Source: Anaerolineales bacterium UBA6055 | GTDB lineage: Bacteria > Chloroflexota > Anaerolineae > Aggregatilineales > Phototrophicaceae | Assembly: GCA_002428985.1 (NCBI GenBank) | Contig: DIYL01000017.1 | Span: 62,001 to 126,000, forward strand | Length of the DNA stretch: 64,000 nucleotides | Direction of reading: 5' to 3' | Shown: piece after piece, positions 51,507-61,452 of the stretch | Position numbering within the stretch: the stretch's first letter is position 1 | How the letters are laid out: each line of letters opens with the position of its first letter | Notes under the pieces: model-generated | Databases searched by the model: none | The model's input: only the letters and a program-made list of their open reading frames with translations | What the model was told of the DNA's origin: nothing | Translations under genes and position numbers: made by a program

Positions 51507-53126
51507 ATGAAGGTTGCATCAATCCAAACCATTCGCGATATAGAAGCTCAAGTCGATGCTACAATCATGAGTTACGATCAGATGATGCTCAACGCAGGCA
51601 AAGCCGCCGGTGCATACCTCCAACAACGATTGGAAATTGACTCTGAGACACAAATAACCGTATTAGTTGGAAAAGGTAATAACGGGGGCGATGGACTAGT
51701 AGTAGCGCATTATCTATCGCAAACAACAGCAGCCCAAATACGCATTTATATGTTATCTAAACGAAACGAAACGGATACAAATTATCAGGCAGTTGTAGAT
51801 GCAGGTATTTTGATAGCCGTAGCCGAAGATGATACGGATAGTCGGCTACTAAAAAGTACGGTGCGTAGTGCAGATATTATCATAGATGCGCTCTTCGGCA
51901 TCGGTATACGTCTTCCTATTCGAGACATACCAGCAAAAATTATGCGTACGGTAAATCAATTTATCAAACCAGATACGTTAAACTATGGCGAAGTGATTGC
52001 AGTTGATCCAACAAAACCCCAACAGCTTAAACAAACACCCAAACCGTTTATCCTAGCAATCGACTGCCCCAGTGGAATCAACTGTGATACAGCAGAAGCT
52101 GACTCCAACACAATTTCGGCAGACATGACAATAACATTTATAGCGTCTAAACACGGTCAGTTTTCCTTTCCAGCCGCGCAATACGTCGGAGACCTTGTAG
52201 TCTCTCAGATCGGCATTCCAGACAATCAACCAAATTTAAAGCAACTCCAACACTTTGTCATAGACAATGAGACCGTTCGTACCAAATTACCCCCACGTCC
52301 ACTAGACGGTCATAAAGGAACTTTTGGCAAGACGTTTATCGTTGCGGGGTCAAAAAATTATGTTGGTGCAACGGCCCTATCGGGTGAAGCTGCCTATCGC
52401 TCTGGTGTGGGTCTAGTTACAATTGGCACAACAGGATCGATAATCGAGGCTATCTCCAGTCAACTGCGTGAACCTACTTATGTACATTTAGCTGATGAAG
52501 ATGGTGCAATTGCACAATCTGCTTTACATACTATTCAAACAGAATCGCAGGGATACAATACCCTACTACTTGGCTGTGGACTAGGACAACACGCATCAAC
52601 AAAAGAATTTGTGCAAGATTTACTTAGGAACAGTGACTTACCTTCATTAGTGATCGATGCTGATGCACTTAATATCCTTAGTCAGCAAGAGAATTGGTGG
52701 GAACACCTACCTGATGAGACCATCATTACGCCCCATCCCGGTGAAATGGCACGATTGACTAATTTATCCACAACAGAAATCAATGCAAATCGCTGGACAA
52801 TTGCTACGGGAAAAGCAAAAGAATGGAATCTTATCGTAGTACTGAAGGGAGCACACACACTTATTGCATCACCGGATGGTAAGGTTGGTGTGATCCCATT
52901 CAAAACAGACGCACTTGGCACAGCAGGTACAGGGGATGTTCTTGCGGGATTAATTGCAGGAATGCGCACACAAGGTCTAACGGCATTTGACAGTGCAATT
53001 GTTGGAACTTATGTCCACGCGCTTGCAGGTATCATAGCTAAAAATACGATACAAAGTTCTAGGGCAGTTATTGCAAGAGATGTGCTAAATGCGATTGGAG
53101 CAACTTTTAAACAAATTGAGAGTTAG
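51507..53126 (+). CDS. nnr: bifunctional NAD(P)HX epimerase/dehydratase
   Basis: A 539-residue fusion that repairs hydrated NAD(P)H. The N-terminal YjeF_N epimerase (about 1-235) has VLVGKGNNGGDGLVVAHYL; the C-terminal ADP/ATP-dependent dehydratase of the ribokinase fold has HPGEMARL and the anion hole GTAGTGDVLAGLIAGM. The two-domain form is the common bacterial one. Its 3' end overlaps the convergent small gene by 4 bp. Confidence 0.96.
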   Translation: MKVASIQTIRDIEAQVDATIMSYDQMMLNAGKAAGAYLQQRLEIDSETQITVLVGKGNNGGDGLVVAHYLSQTTAAQIRIYMLSKRNETDTNYQAVVDAGILIAVAEDDTDSRLLKSTVRSADIIIDALFGIGIRLPIRDIPAKIMRTVNQFIKPDTLNYGEVIAVDPTKPQQLKQTPKPFILAIDCPSGINCDTAEADSNTISADMTITFIASKHGQFSFPAAQYVGDLVVSQIGIPDNQPNLKQLQHFVIDNETVRTKLPPRPLDGHKGTFGKTFIVAGSKNYVGATALSGEAAYRSGVGLVTIGTTGSIIEAISSQLREPTYVHLADEDGAIAQSALHTIQTESQGYNTLLLGCGLGQHASTKEFVQDLLRNSDLPSLVIDADALNILSQQENWWEHLPDETIITPHPGEMARLTNLSTTEINANRWTIATGKAKEWNLIVVLKGAHTLIASPDGKVGVIPFKTDALGTAGTGDVLAGLIAGMRTQGLTAFDSAIVGTYVHALAGIIAKNTIQSSRAVIARDVLNAIGATFKQIES

Positions 53127-53353
53127 TTATCAGAAGCACGTTTTTGAGCTTGTTGTTTAGCTTCGGTAAGGCTATCGGAAATATCCTGTTCAAGGGTACC
53201 TGCACCAAATTGAGTAATGTTTTTGCGGTTCACGTCGCCACGATTTTTGACACGCAAAAGCATCATAATTGCACCTATAGCAAGCCCAATTAATATGCCA
53301 ATAAACGTCATACCATCATCTAAGCGGTCGCGTCGATTCGATTGATCACTCAT
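53123..53353 (-). CDS. small YtxH-like membrane protein
   Basis: A 76-residue protein with one membrane helix (GMTFIGILIGLAIGAIMMLL) and a charged, coiled C-terminal tail, like the loosely defined YtxH group. It overlaps the preceding membrane protein by 8 bp (minus strand) and is third in a small membrane-protein operon. Confidence 0.75.
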   Translation of the reverse strand: MSDQSNRRDRLDDGMTFIGILIGLAIGAIMMLLRVKNRGDVNRKNITQFGAGTLEQDISDSLTEAKQQAQKRASDN

Positions 53354-53840
53354 CAGTTATGTCCTTAGGCGACGGTTTTGGATTCAATAGACTGCGAATT
53401 TTCAACAATTCCCGAATGAACGTTGATAAACCAGCTAAGAAACCTTTCAGCTGAATAATCGGAGACGTAGCATTTTTCTGAACAAACTCAGCAGTATTCC
53501 TAGTAGCTTTAGTCGCTTCGCGGGCATTATCTAGGATTGGTTTAACCTCGGATTGCAGCATGATGAAAAATCGCGCAATTTGAACGATTAAAATAGCCAA
53601 CGCACCGATCACTAAAATCAGTTCCATAACCATAATCACAACAAATATATCGCGAAAAATTTGTATTACAGGTGCCCATGTTTCTGCGGCAGTCAACGAA
53701 ACAACCAAGCCAAATACCAGAAATAATAGAATAAAGACGATTAAGCCACCTGCCCCTATCATAACCATGCGCGAAATACTCATGCCAGATGAGTCGTCAG
53801 TATTCTCTTCTGTACTTCGATTAACGGGTGTCGTTGTCAT
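53346..53840 (-). CDS. membrane protein, DUF948-like coiled tail
   Basis: A 164-residue protein with two membrane helices (about 27-50 and 65-95), then an amphipathic helical tail (SEVKPILDNAREATKATRNT) of the kind seen in DUF948/YtxG proteins. Middle gene of three small membrane proteins, starting 3 bp after its upstream neighbour. Confidence 0.75.
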   Translation of the reverse strand: MTTTPVNRSTEENTDDSSGMSISRMVMIGAGGLIVFILLFLVFGLVVSLTAAETWAPVIQIFRDIFVVIMVMELILVIGALAILIVQIARFFIMLQSEVKPILDNAREATKATRNTAEFVQKNATSPIIQLKGFLAGLSTFIRELLKIRSLLNPKPSPKDITDE

Positions 53841-53843
53841 AAG

Positions 53844-54122
53844 CTATCGTCGTGTCACCTGTCGTGTACGCCCAGATGTAAATATATGAGCAAAAATAAG
53901 TAAGACAAACGTAGTAATGAGTCCTGGAATTAAACGAAGAGCACCAACATTTAGAATATTGATCTCAAAAGCAACTCCAATGTAATGTCCTAATAGAAAT
54001 CCACCCCACGCAGTTAGTAGAAAGAGAGCTAAACGACGTGCCCCTCCACCCATTACAAAATGGAATGACGCGCCACACATCGTGGCAATAATAAAGGCGA
54101 ATGTGAAGATTGGATTTGGCAT
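53844..54122 (-). CDS. small membrane protein
   Basis: A 92-residue protein of three membrane helices with FHFVMGGGARRLALFLLTAWGGFLLGHYIG split across helices 1-2. No family recognised. It leads the three-gene membrane operon and is divergent from the SRPBCC gene. Confidence 0.75.
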   Translation of the reverse strand: MPNPIFTFAFIIATMCGASFHFVMGGGARRLALFLLTAWGGFLLGHYIGVAFEINILNVGALRLIPGLITTFVLLIFAHIFTSGRTRQVTRR

Positions 54123-54163
54123 TGTGGTTGCTATTCATTCATCCAGTGGTAAAATTCATGACC

Positions 54164-54192
54164 AGTGTAGCACAAAGGCAAAAATCAGTCAC
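54164..54192 (-). promoter_or_regulatory. putative promoter for small membrane-protein operon
   Basis: On the minus strand GTGACT (54192-54187) and TACACT (54169-54164) are 17 bp apart, with TG preceding the -10. Confidence 0.5.
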
Positions 54193-54211
54193 GTATTGAA
54201 GGCATCAAATC

Positions 54212-55654
54212 ATGAATGTCATAGACCATGCAATTCTCATACCTGCATCCCCAGAATTTATCTGGCGTTTTTTGGGAGATGTGTCGCAAAACTCCAATTG
54301 GCAAGAAGATTGTAATGATATCTCATTTCTAACAACCCAACATGAGGGGCGTGGGACACGGTGGCGTTACACAACACCAAAAGGTAAAGATGTTATCGTA
54401 GAAATTTCTGCATGGTATGACACACTTGGATATGAGTATCGCATCGTTGAAGGCAGTTCCGTAAATGAAAACCAAGGGCGCATCCGCCTACAAGAAATCG
54501 CTGAAGGCACTTTAGTACAATGGACATTTAATTATGAACTTGAAGGCATGTTAGGTGGACTACGCAATTCCATAGGGCTTAAACGAACACTAACAAATAA
54601 TATACAGGATAGTCTGCGTAACTTGTATAAACTAGTCCAACAAGAAACTGGTGGCATTTCTACTCATGAAGCGCGCGCTCTATTACAGGAAGCCCCTGCT
54701 GTTGAGGAACGAGAAAACTATCAACCCCGCTACCCATCTAATTTTACAGAAGATTCAGATAGCAATATATTTAAAGAATCACAATATCCATCAGAAACAT
54801 CTATTGCGTACCAAGCAGAACAAGAAGGCATTGTTGAGCCACCTGTAGCAGACGACGACACTAAGCCAAATCCGGTTGTACAGGGAACGGATGAAATTGA
54901 GGCGGTAAACAGTAGTAGTGGATCATTGGAACATCAAATAACAGAACCACCGCTAACAGATGATGATACAAAACCCAATGCGCCAATAGAAAAAATCGAA
55001 GCCATTGAGCCAAATTCAACAGAAGATGACATAATACAGTTGCCAGCTGTTGAGTCTACAATCGAAGAAAAAGATGAAGAAATTCAAGACAATATCAAAA
55101 GCGAAACGGAAACACCTAGTGAAGTCGTAGCAACTAACCTTACCCCTGATATTCGTGACACATCACGCATTAGTGTATTTGAAGTCTTTGGCTTACAAAA
55201 ACCCAGTGAAACGCAAGAGCTCAGTGCCATTACAGATGAAGACATTGTAAAAATGGCAGAAAATGAGGATAGCAAACTCGCTACACTGGAATCAGACGTT
55301 GTTCAAATTGATGAGCCTGCCGAACTAGATGATACAGATGACAACATTAGCAAATCCCCAGAAATAGAGGATAATAAGCGTGGTACAATTGAATCAGGTG
55401 TTATTCATGTTGATGAACCTATTGAAACTAATGAGGATGACCACCTATCATCAATACCAACCGATCAACCCGCTCTGCCACAAATTGCGGATACACCAGA
55501 AACCGTTGTGCCTGATGCAATCGTTGACGAACCAATGAATATCGCAGAAACCTCAGTAGTATCAGCTCAATATACATCAGTAGAATCAAAATCAGTTAAG
55601 GGCTTACGTTTTATCCTTCGTCAAAAAGTGATCAATCTAAGACCTAGAAAATAA
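54212..55654 (+). CDS. SRPBCC-domain protein with long acidic repetitive tail
   Basis: A 480-residue protein. Residues 1-150 form a START/SRPBCC lipid- or ligand-binding fold (MNVIDHAILIPASPEFIWRF, WRYTTPKGKDVIVEISAWYD, GTLVQWTFNYELEG). From about residue 155 the sequence is disordered, rich in Glu, Asp, Pro, Ser, Thr, and internally repeated: EPPVADDDTKPNPV and EPPLTDDDTKPNAP, then VVQIDEPAELDD and VIHVDEPIETNED. The last 20 residues turn basic (LRFILRQKVINLRPRK). No signal peptide. Ligand unknown. Confidence 0.83.
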   Translation: MNVIDHAILIPASPEFIWRFLGDVSQNSNWQEDCNDISFLTTQHEGRGTRWRYTTPKGKDVIVEISAWYDTLGYEYRIVEGSSVNENQGRIRLQEIAEGTLVQWTFNYELEGMLGGLRNSIGLKRTLTNNIQDSLRNLYKLVQQETGGISTHEARALLQEAPAVEERENYQPRYPSNFTEDSDSNIFKESQYPSETSIAYQAEQEGIVEPPVADDDTKPNPVVQGTDEIEAVNSSSGSLEHQITEPPLTDDDTKPNAPIEKIEAIEPNSTEDDIIQLPAVESTIEEKDEEIQDNIKSETETPSEVVATNLTPDIRDTSRISVFEVFGLQKPSETQELSAITDEDIVKMAENEDSKLATLESDVVQIDEPAELDDTDDNISKSPEIEDNKRGTIESGVIHVDEPIETNEDDHLSSIPTDQPALPQIADTPETVVPDAIVDEPMNIAETSVVSAQYTSVESKSVKGLRFILRQKVINLRPRK

Positions 55655-55656
55655 AA

Positions 55657-55678
55657 AGCACCTCTTTCTTTAGGTGCT
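55657..55678. terminator. bidirectional terminator
   Basis: AGCACCT and AGGTGCT form a 7-bp stem with an 8-base loop; the minus-strand side continues into TTTTTATTTT. Confidence 0.75.
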
Positions 55679-55724
55679 CATTGTGATTGAGGTAAGTGTG
55701 TACAACACTTCTATCGAAAGCTAT

Positions 55725-56954
55725 TTACTTCACCAAACCATCGAAAGCAAACAAAAGGCGTTCGGCGATACTCCCCCAAGCATAACTCAACGCATTTTCT
55801 TTAGCATTTTTACCCATTTGGTGATGCAAAATTGGGTTTTTAAGCACATCAACAATGCGGGAAGCTAGCTTTTGTGGATGTCGTGCAGGTACTAGAAACC
55901 CAGTTTGTCTATCATCCACCAAAAATGGAAGCCCACCCACATTCGACGCAATCACCGGCGTACCTGCCGCCATTGCTTCTAATGCAACCATACCAAACGA
56001 TTCATATTCAGATGGCAAAATCACAGTCGTAGCAGCAGCATACCATTTAGCGAGAACATCTTGGTTTTTCGCACCCAAGAAATTAACAACATCTTCCAAA
56101 CCTAATTCAGCAACAAGGTTTTGCAATGCAAGCATATCGGAATCTGTCGAGTCTTTTGGATCACCACCGATCACAGCGAAGCGTGTCTTGTCCAAAATAT
56201 CAGGATGATCATGTTTGATAATATGTAACGCCTCAACAATACTATCAACAGCTTTCAATGGTTCAATACGCCCGACAAATAATAGTAAGTTGACATCATG
56301 CGGTATATCCAATTCATCTCGTACCGCTTCACGAGACATAGGATAAAATCGGTCAACATTAACACCAGGTGGGCATACAAGAATTTTTCGAGAGTCAGCA
56401 TGGTATAGCTTTTGCAATTGATCGGATTCCGCAGGTGTATTAGCGATTATCATATCAGCCCACTTTACAATTTGTGTTTCGACCTGAATCCTAATCTCTG
56501 GTTCGAACGATGTAACAGACGGAATACGATTTTTTAAGTGCCCCAATGTATGAAATACTTGCACAAAGGGGGTTCCCCACGTTTCTTTTAGCTGTTCTGC
56601 GACCCACCCACTCAGCCAATAGTGACTGAATACAAGATCATATGAAACATTATGGCGAATGGTATAAGCTATTACGCCGGATGTGAATTCTTGTAAGTGT
56701 GGGTAAATTTCCAGTGGAAACATTTTATCGGGTGTGCCGGCAACGATATTGATAACATTGACATTTTCATCAAGTGAATTATCAACCTGAGTCTGATTTG
56801 GACTAACGCGACGTGTAAATATATCAACGCCAATACCTAGCCTACTGAATTCTTGTGCAATTTCTCTAATGTAAGTGTTCATACCACCTACTTTTTTACC
56901 ACCCGGAGGTGCGATAGGGCTAGTATGCACAGAAAGAATAGCAATGCGCTTCAT
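55725..56954 (-). CDS. GT4 glycosyltransferase, MshA-like
   Basis: A 409-residue GT-B fold retaining glycosyltransferase. The start, ILSVHTSPIAPPGG with GGMNTYIREIAQEF, closely follows the opening of MshA (the mycothiol GlcNAc transferase) and sucrose-phosphate-synthase-like GT4 enzymes; the C-terminal donor site is LLFVGRIEPLKAVD, LPSEYESFGMVALEAMAAG with TPVIASNVGG. The downstream position of an MshB/LmbE-type deacetylase gene on the same strand 180 bp away is suggestive. Substrate not proven. Confidence 0.88.
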   Translation of the reverse strand: MKRIAILSVHTSPIAPPGGKKVGGMNTYIREIAQEFSRLGIGVDIFTRRVSPNQTQVDNSLDENVNVINIVAGTPDKMFPLEIYPHLQEFTSGVIAYTIRHNVSYDLVFSHYWLSGWVAEQLKETWGTPFVQVFHTLGHLKNRIPSVTSFEPEIRIQVETQIVKWADMIIANTPAESDQLQKLYHADSRKILVCPPGVNVDRFYPMSREAVRDELDIPHDVNLLLFVGRIEPLKAVDSIVEALHIIKHDHPDILDKTRFAVIGGDPKDSTDSDMLALQNLVAELGLEDVVNFLGAKNQDVLAKWYAAATTVILPSEYESFGMVALEAMAAGTPVIASNVGGLPFLVDDRQTGFLVPARHPQKLASRIVDVLKNPILHHQMGKNAKENALSYAWGSIAERLLFAFDGLVK

Positions 56955-57131
56955 AGATTGATATTTATCCTATTCTAGGTTAACAATGGAAAACTGAATG
57001 TCTTTTGTTATTTCAATGCTCGTTACTACTGACGATACAAGTTATCAATTTCTTACCTAAATAAAAGGTGAGATCGTAACCTGAATAGAAAATTATCTAA
57101 TAGAAGAAAATTAAATGCGGTAGCGATTACT

Positions 57132-58016
57132 TTAGTCTGTAACACCCTTAAATAGATCGTATTCATCAATTTCGCTACCGATTGGTTCAGGAAACACACG
57201 CGTCAGACGGTCATATCCAGCAATACGACGGCGTAACCATGCAGGTAACACAGCGAGCATGCCCCGTGTCCCCGTATTGCGTCCTTGACCTTGGCTAATA
57301 TGACAATCCGATGCTTGATCCCATAAATCCATATAGTCACGCACATCAATTAAAGTATGCGTTGGCTCGAGATTATCCTGTACTGCCTGTAAATCTAGAT
57401 CGCGATTTAACCCCATCCGGCGAACATCTTTTCCTTGCAATCTCAACAACATCAAATAAAACCCATAAAACTTTTCAGCAGGAATCGACGCATAATATAA
57501 CTTTTGGGGTTTGTATGGGAGGAGCGAAGACCCTGCGTAACTATCATCGCTGGCTAGTGTAAATGCTTGTGCGGTTGCTTGTTGAATAGCAATATGATCA
57601 GGATGTCCATAACCACCAAAGCGATTAAACGTCACAATCACCTGTGGTTGAACCTGGCGGAAAATTTCAACTAATCTCTGGGTTACGTTATCTGCATGAT
57701 TTTGCCACTGATACCATAGACAATTTTCAGCTTTATTAGACTCATCTCCAAGCATACCGCTATCTTGATATTGCAAACGAATGATCTCGTTAATGCCTAA
57801 AATCTGTTTAGAGCATTCCAGCTCTCGTAGACGAATTTCAGCAAGTGTGGATTGCTCATTCGCAATAGCTTCATCCGGGGTACCCATATCACCGTCGGTT
57901 GCACAAACATAATCCACCTGAACACCTTGAGCAACATATTTAGCAATTAAACCGCCACTACCAAAACTTTCATCATCAGGGTGCGCATATACAATCATCA
58001 TTTTTTTTTGTGTCAT
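57132..58016 (-). CDS. PIG-L/LmbE-family deacetylase (MshB/BshB-like)
   Basis: A 294-residue zinc deacetylase. AHPDDESFGSGGLIAKY supplies the AHPDDE zinc motif and GYGHPDHIAIQQAT the second HPDH motif. The family removes acetyl groups from GlcNAc conjugates, including the mycothiol and bacillithiol intermediates. It precedes the MshA-like glycosyltransferase on the same strand. I see no good SD in front of the ATG. Confidence 0.92.
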   Translation of the reverse strand: MTQKKMMIVYAHPDDESFGSGGLIAKYVAQGVQVDYVCATDGDMGTPDEAIANEQSTLAEIRLRELECSKQILGINEIIRLQYQDSGMLGDESNKAENCLWYQWQNHADNVTQRLVEIFRQVQPQVIVTFNRFGGYGHPDHIAIQQATAQAFTLASDDSYAGSSLLPYKPQKLYYASIPAEKFYGFYLMLLRLQGKDVRRMGLNRDLDLQAVQDNLEPTHTLIDVRDYMDLWDQASDCHISQGQGRNTGTRGMLAVLPAWLRRRIAGYDRLTRVFPEPIGSEIDEYDLFKGVTD

Positions 58017-58115
58017 AGAATTTAAGTTCTCAATTTTTTGAATACTAATAAGATGAAGAGTGATGTTATTTAATTATACTTACGAACTAGATAATAAACG
58101 AAGCTCTAATCTTTG

Positions 58116-58142
58116 CCGAGGTTTAGATTACAGCAACCTCGG
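58116..58142. other. GC-rich hairpin downstream of the LPxTG gene
   Basis: CCGAGGTT and AACCTCGG form a perfect 8-bp stem with an 11-base loop. It lies past the stop of the minus-strand surface protein gene. No T-run follows, so it may protect the 3' end of the mRNA or aid factor-dependent termination. Confidence 0.5.
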
Positions 58143-58191
58143 TGTACAACGACGATTAGTTCAACATTCCTGTGTAACACAAGCATTTATC

Positions 58192-61100
58192 CTATCGTGA
58201 GCGCAGTGTAAATATGGGAACAGTTCCCAACACAATCACTGACAGACTCATTGTGACGATTATTAATGCATTTCGCCATCTTGGTGTTTCTCCCGTAGTT
58301 GGTAATTGGCTTACACTGATAGTTCTGGCAGAAACTTCGTCACTAAGAGAATTATCAATAATAAATGGGGTTTCAATATTGGGATTAATGCGAGTTACGA
58401 TCTCTACCGTCACAACTTGATTAGGTGCAAGTGTATCGAGGCGAAATTCTACAACCTGCCCATTTATTGTCACTGTACCTTCCAACGCATCAACAGAAAT
58501 AATCGATAAGTTACTTGGTATTGAATCATCAAAGCCGATAAAACTCTGGGGTATAGTATCAGGATTCTTTAGCGTAACAATCCAGGTGACAATTTCGCCT
58601 GCTTGCGCAAAATACGGAGTAACATCTTTCGTGACGTCGCTATTCCCAATAATCCGACTCTGCGATAAATCACTTGAATTACCAGCACTATTAGAATTAT
58701 CAGAGATAGTCATATTATTCGTATCATTACTGTCGTCAGTGTCATCGTCTTCATCTAATCGACGAGCCAAGATACCTACCTTACGGGGTTCCGATGTTTC
58801 TAAAAGATCATTAGAAATCGCATCACGAGCACGTTGTGCAAACGAATTCCAAGCTATCGTTTCAGGGATCGCATCTCCATTAATACGCATGGGCACAAGA
58901 AATTCCATTTGTTGAGCAGGTTGGAAAAACGGATCGCTGTTCCCAGTCCCAAATGGCGCAACAATCCGGTAAGCACGTACATCTTCAAAATCATCAGGAG
59001 TCGTTGTCCAATCATCAGTGCATGTGCCAGTAGGTTGCCATGGATCAACATTATTTGCATTGGAAACCTCGGGGCGACATGGATTACTAGAATCAGAATA
59101 TTCAATTGTTAGATCAAGTCCTTGTGTAAACGCGTCGTTTGGCGTAACTTGGCCTGTGATGAAGGCTTGCCATGCCGTTTGACGAGCAGATGAAACCAAT
59201 GGTTGTCCTGAGCCAGTATCCCCAACATAAGGGAGAATATTATAGGTAATATAATCTGTTAGAGGTACATTACCAGCATTTTGCATACGCATCTTATACA
59301 AGAAGAGTCCATCAAATATACCCTGTGCCACACACGGAAAGCGAGTAAAACCTGTATCCGTTCCATCATCAGGGCAATCTGTATTGGATGGATCCGATGG
59401 TAAAATATTGGGGAATGAGAGATCCCCCTGAATCCATTCAGAAGAAATCATGGCGGCTGCCTGTGTTACAGTAAATGCACTACTCACTGAACACACGCCA
59501 TCATCAGTCGTCACTCCATCACCATCAATGTCATTAATGTCTGTACTAGTCGTTGAGATACCCTGACAAATAAGGGTATCAACGTTCGAGACATAAGATA
59601 ATGTATTGTTATACGTGCCCGATACTGTATTAGGCACAACACGTGTCGAAAATACGACCGTGATCGTATGGTTATCAAAATCAGGTTCGGTAACAATCAG
59701 AGGATTAGCCACACCAGCAGATCCGCCAATCTGCACAGCACCAGCGGGAACGGTGTCACTCCAGATCCATATAAGTTCTGTTCGGTTGCCTACAGGCGTT
59801 ACAATTAAATTTGGGAGAACACGTTCACTTACAGGAATTCCTGAGGAGAAACGTACATCGTCCCAGCTAACAAATTCAAGTTCCGGCGGAAGAAGATCAT
59901 AAATCGCCAAGCCTTCGAGAGGTTGATTTGAAGCTTCGTTTATATTCAAGACCGCTTCAAACTGTATAATTCCATTGGGTGGAGCGGATGGATTAACAAC
60001 ATTTTTGACAGGCAAAATATTGGTTGAAGCATCCAACACATCAATATTAACATCTGACGTATTTGGGGTGGTTACTGTGCTGCCCGATACATTCGTAAAC
60101 GCTGTATTTGTAAAATTCTGGCTCGTATATCCAACTTTAGGTGTAAACACAATTTCTGGCGGTTCAATCAATTCAAATATAGATGTTATCGGATCAGTAA
60201 AACGCCATTCAATCAATGTAATATCATCTGCAGTAAAACTACTTGGGAAATCTGCAGGTGTAAAGGTCATACTAGAGCTACCATCTACGACGGCTAATAA
60301 AGCTTCGTTGGCAAGGCTATCACAGCAGATGTAAATTTCTGCTGTAATCGCTGGCGACCATAAACCACTGATGATCTGAACAATATCAAATATAGGTGTT
60401 CCTAGACCATCAACAGGCATTGTATCGCCAATAACAACATCCTCAAGTGGTACATTACTCGCACTTATGTCAAGCTCCAAGAAAAATCGTCCGATCCCCC
60501 CTGCCCCCAAAGGAGAACCTGTTTGTGTCTTTGTCACCCGCACATCACGAGCATCTGCCGAGACAGTCGTTACATTGCCGACTTCATTGATAAATACCTC
60601 AGCGCCAGCAGACTCTGGTAAGCCAGTGGAACTGACAGAATTGAGTATAGTATCCCCTATACTAAAATCACTTGACGGAAACAATAATGTGACCTCTTCA
60701 GAAAAACCACCGCTCTCGACTGATACGCTACTGTAATTCCAAGTTATTGTGTTATTGACAGTATCAATTGTCGGAGCCGGACTACCTGTTGCATTAACGA
60801 CAACTGCATTAGCTGGATACGTATCAACAATAGTCAACGTATCTGCATCAAGGTTGCCAAAAGGTGTATCAGGCTCGACTTCCACACGATAAACGACATT
60901 CGTATCGAGCGCAGGGCTCGAATTTTCTAAACCGACCAAAGATTTTTGTACATCCCATTGGAACACAGCAGGTTCTATGTCAATATCAATAGATGAGTTA
61001 ACCACACCAAAGCCATCATCTGGCTCAGTAATTGTTCCTACAATAAGCGTCGTAATATCCACGTCAGGTAGTGCAGTATCGCGAATGCGAACTGTCACAA

Positions 61101-61452
61101 GAGCTTCGGCAGCACTGCCATCTTGATAATTGGGGAACTGAATTGCAATATCTTGACCGGCAACATTACCAGCGAAACCAAGCGGCACTTCAAGTGATGT
61201 AATCTGTAAGCTAGGATCTAACGACGAACTAATTAACAAATCGCCACATGTGATTTGCAAACTATTACACGAAAAACTAATGCGGTATTGAACCTCATCA
61301 CCAGGGCTGAATGGACCTGTGTAACCCGGAGCAAGTGTGATGTTGAGTAATAATGTACCTGTCGCAAACACGCGAATGGTATGCAACAAAACCAAGATTA
61401 GACCAGAAGCGAGCGCGAAAGTTTTCCAAGGCTTATCAATGAATCGACTCAT
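58192..61452 (-). CDS. large LPxTG-anchored surface protein with DUF11-like repeats
   Basis: A 1086-residue exported protein: signal peptide (residues about 1-31), then a series of beta-sandwich domains of the DUF11/isopeptide-forming type (for example VYRVEVEPDTPFGNLDADTL, GSPLGAGGIGRFFLELDIS, TPYFAQAGEIVTWIVTLKNP), and a C-terminal sorting signal LPTTGETPRWRN, hydrophobic helix and RSR. That tripartite end is the classical substrate signal for sortase. It probably forms a stalk on the cell surface. No sortase gene is in the window. Confidence 0.88.
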   Translation of the reverse strand: MSRFIDKPWKTFALASGLILVLLHTIRVFATGTLLLNITLAPGYTGPFSPGDEVQYRISFSCNSLQITCGDLLISSSLDPSLQITSLEVPLGFAGNVAGQDIAIQFPNYQDGSAAEALVTVRIRDTALPDVDITTLIVGTITEPDDGFGVVNSSIDIDIEPAVFQWDVQKSLVGLENSSPALDTNVVYRVEVEPDTPFGNLDADTLTIVDTYPANAVVVNATGSPAPTIDTVNNTITWNYSSVSVESGGFSEEVTLLFPSSDFSIGDTILNSVSSTGLPESAGAEVFINEVGNVTTVSADARDVRVTKTQTGSPLGAGGIGRFFLELDISASNVPLEDVVIGDTMPVDGLGTPIFDIVQIISGLWSPAITAEIYICCDSLANEALLAVVDGSSSMTFTPADFPSSFTADDITLIEWRFTDPITSIFELIEPPEIVFTPKVGYTSQNFTNTAFTNVSGSTVTTPNTSDVNIDVLDASTNILPVKNVVNPSAPPNGIIQFEAVLNINEASNQPLEGLAIYDLLPPELEFVSWDDVRFSSGIPVSERVLPNLIVTPVGNRTELIWIWSDTVPAGAVQIGGSAGVANPLIVTEPDFDNHTITVVFSTRVVPNTVSGTYNNTLSYVSNVDTLICQGISTTSTDINDIDGDGVTTDDGVCSVSSAFTVTQAAAMISSEWIQGDLSFPNILPSDPSNTDCPDDGTDTGFTRFPCVAQGIFDGLFLYKMRMQNAGNVPLTDYITYNILPYVGDTGSGQPLVSSARQTAWQAFITGQVTPNDAFTQGLDLTIEYSDSSNPCRPEVSNANNVDPWQPTGTCTDDWTTTPDDFEDVRAYRIVAPFGTGNSDPFFQPAQQMEFLVPMRINGDAIPETIAWNSFAQRARDAISNDLLETSEPRKVGILARRLDEDDDTDDSNDTNNMTISDNSNSAGNSSDLSQSRIIGNSDVTKDVTPYFAQAGEIVTWIVTLKNPDTIPQSFIGFDDSIPSNLSIISVDALEGTVTINGQVVEFRLDTLAPNQVVTVEIVTRINPNIETPFIIDNSLSDEVSARTISVSQLPTTGETPRWRNALIIVTMSLSVIVLGTVPIFTLRSR

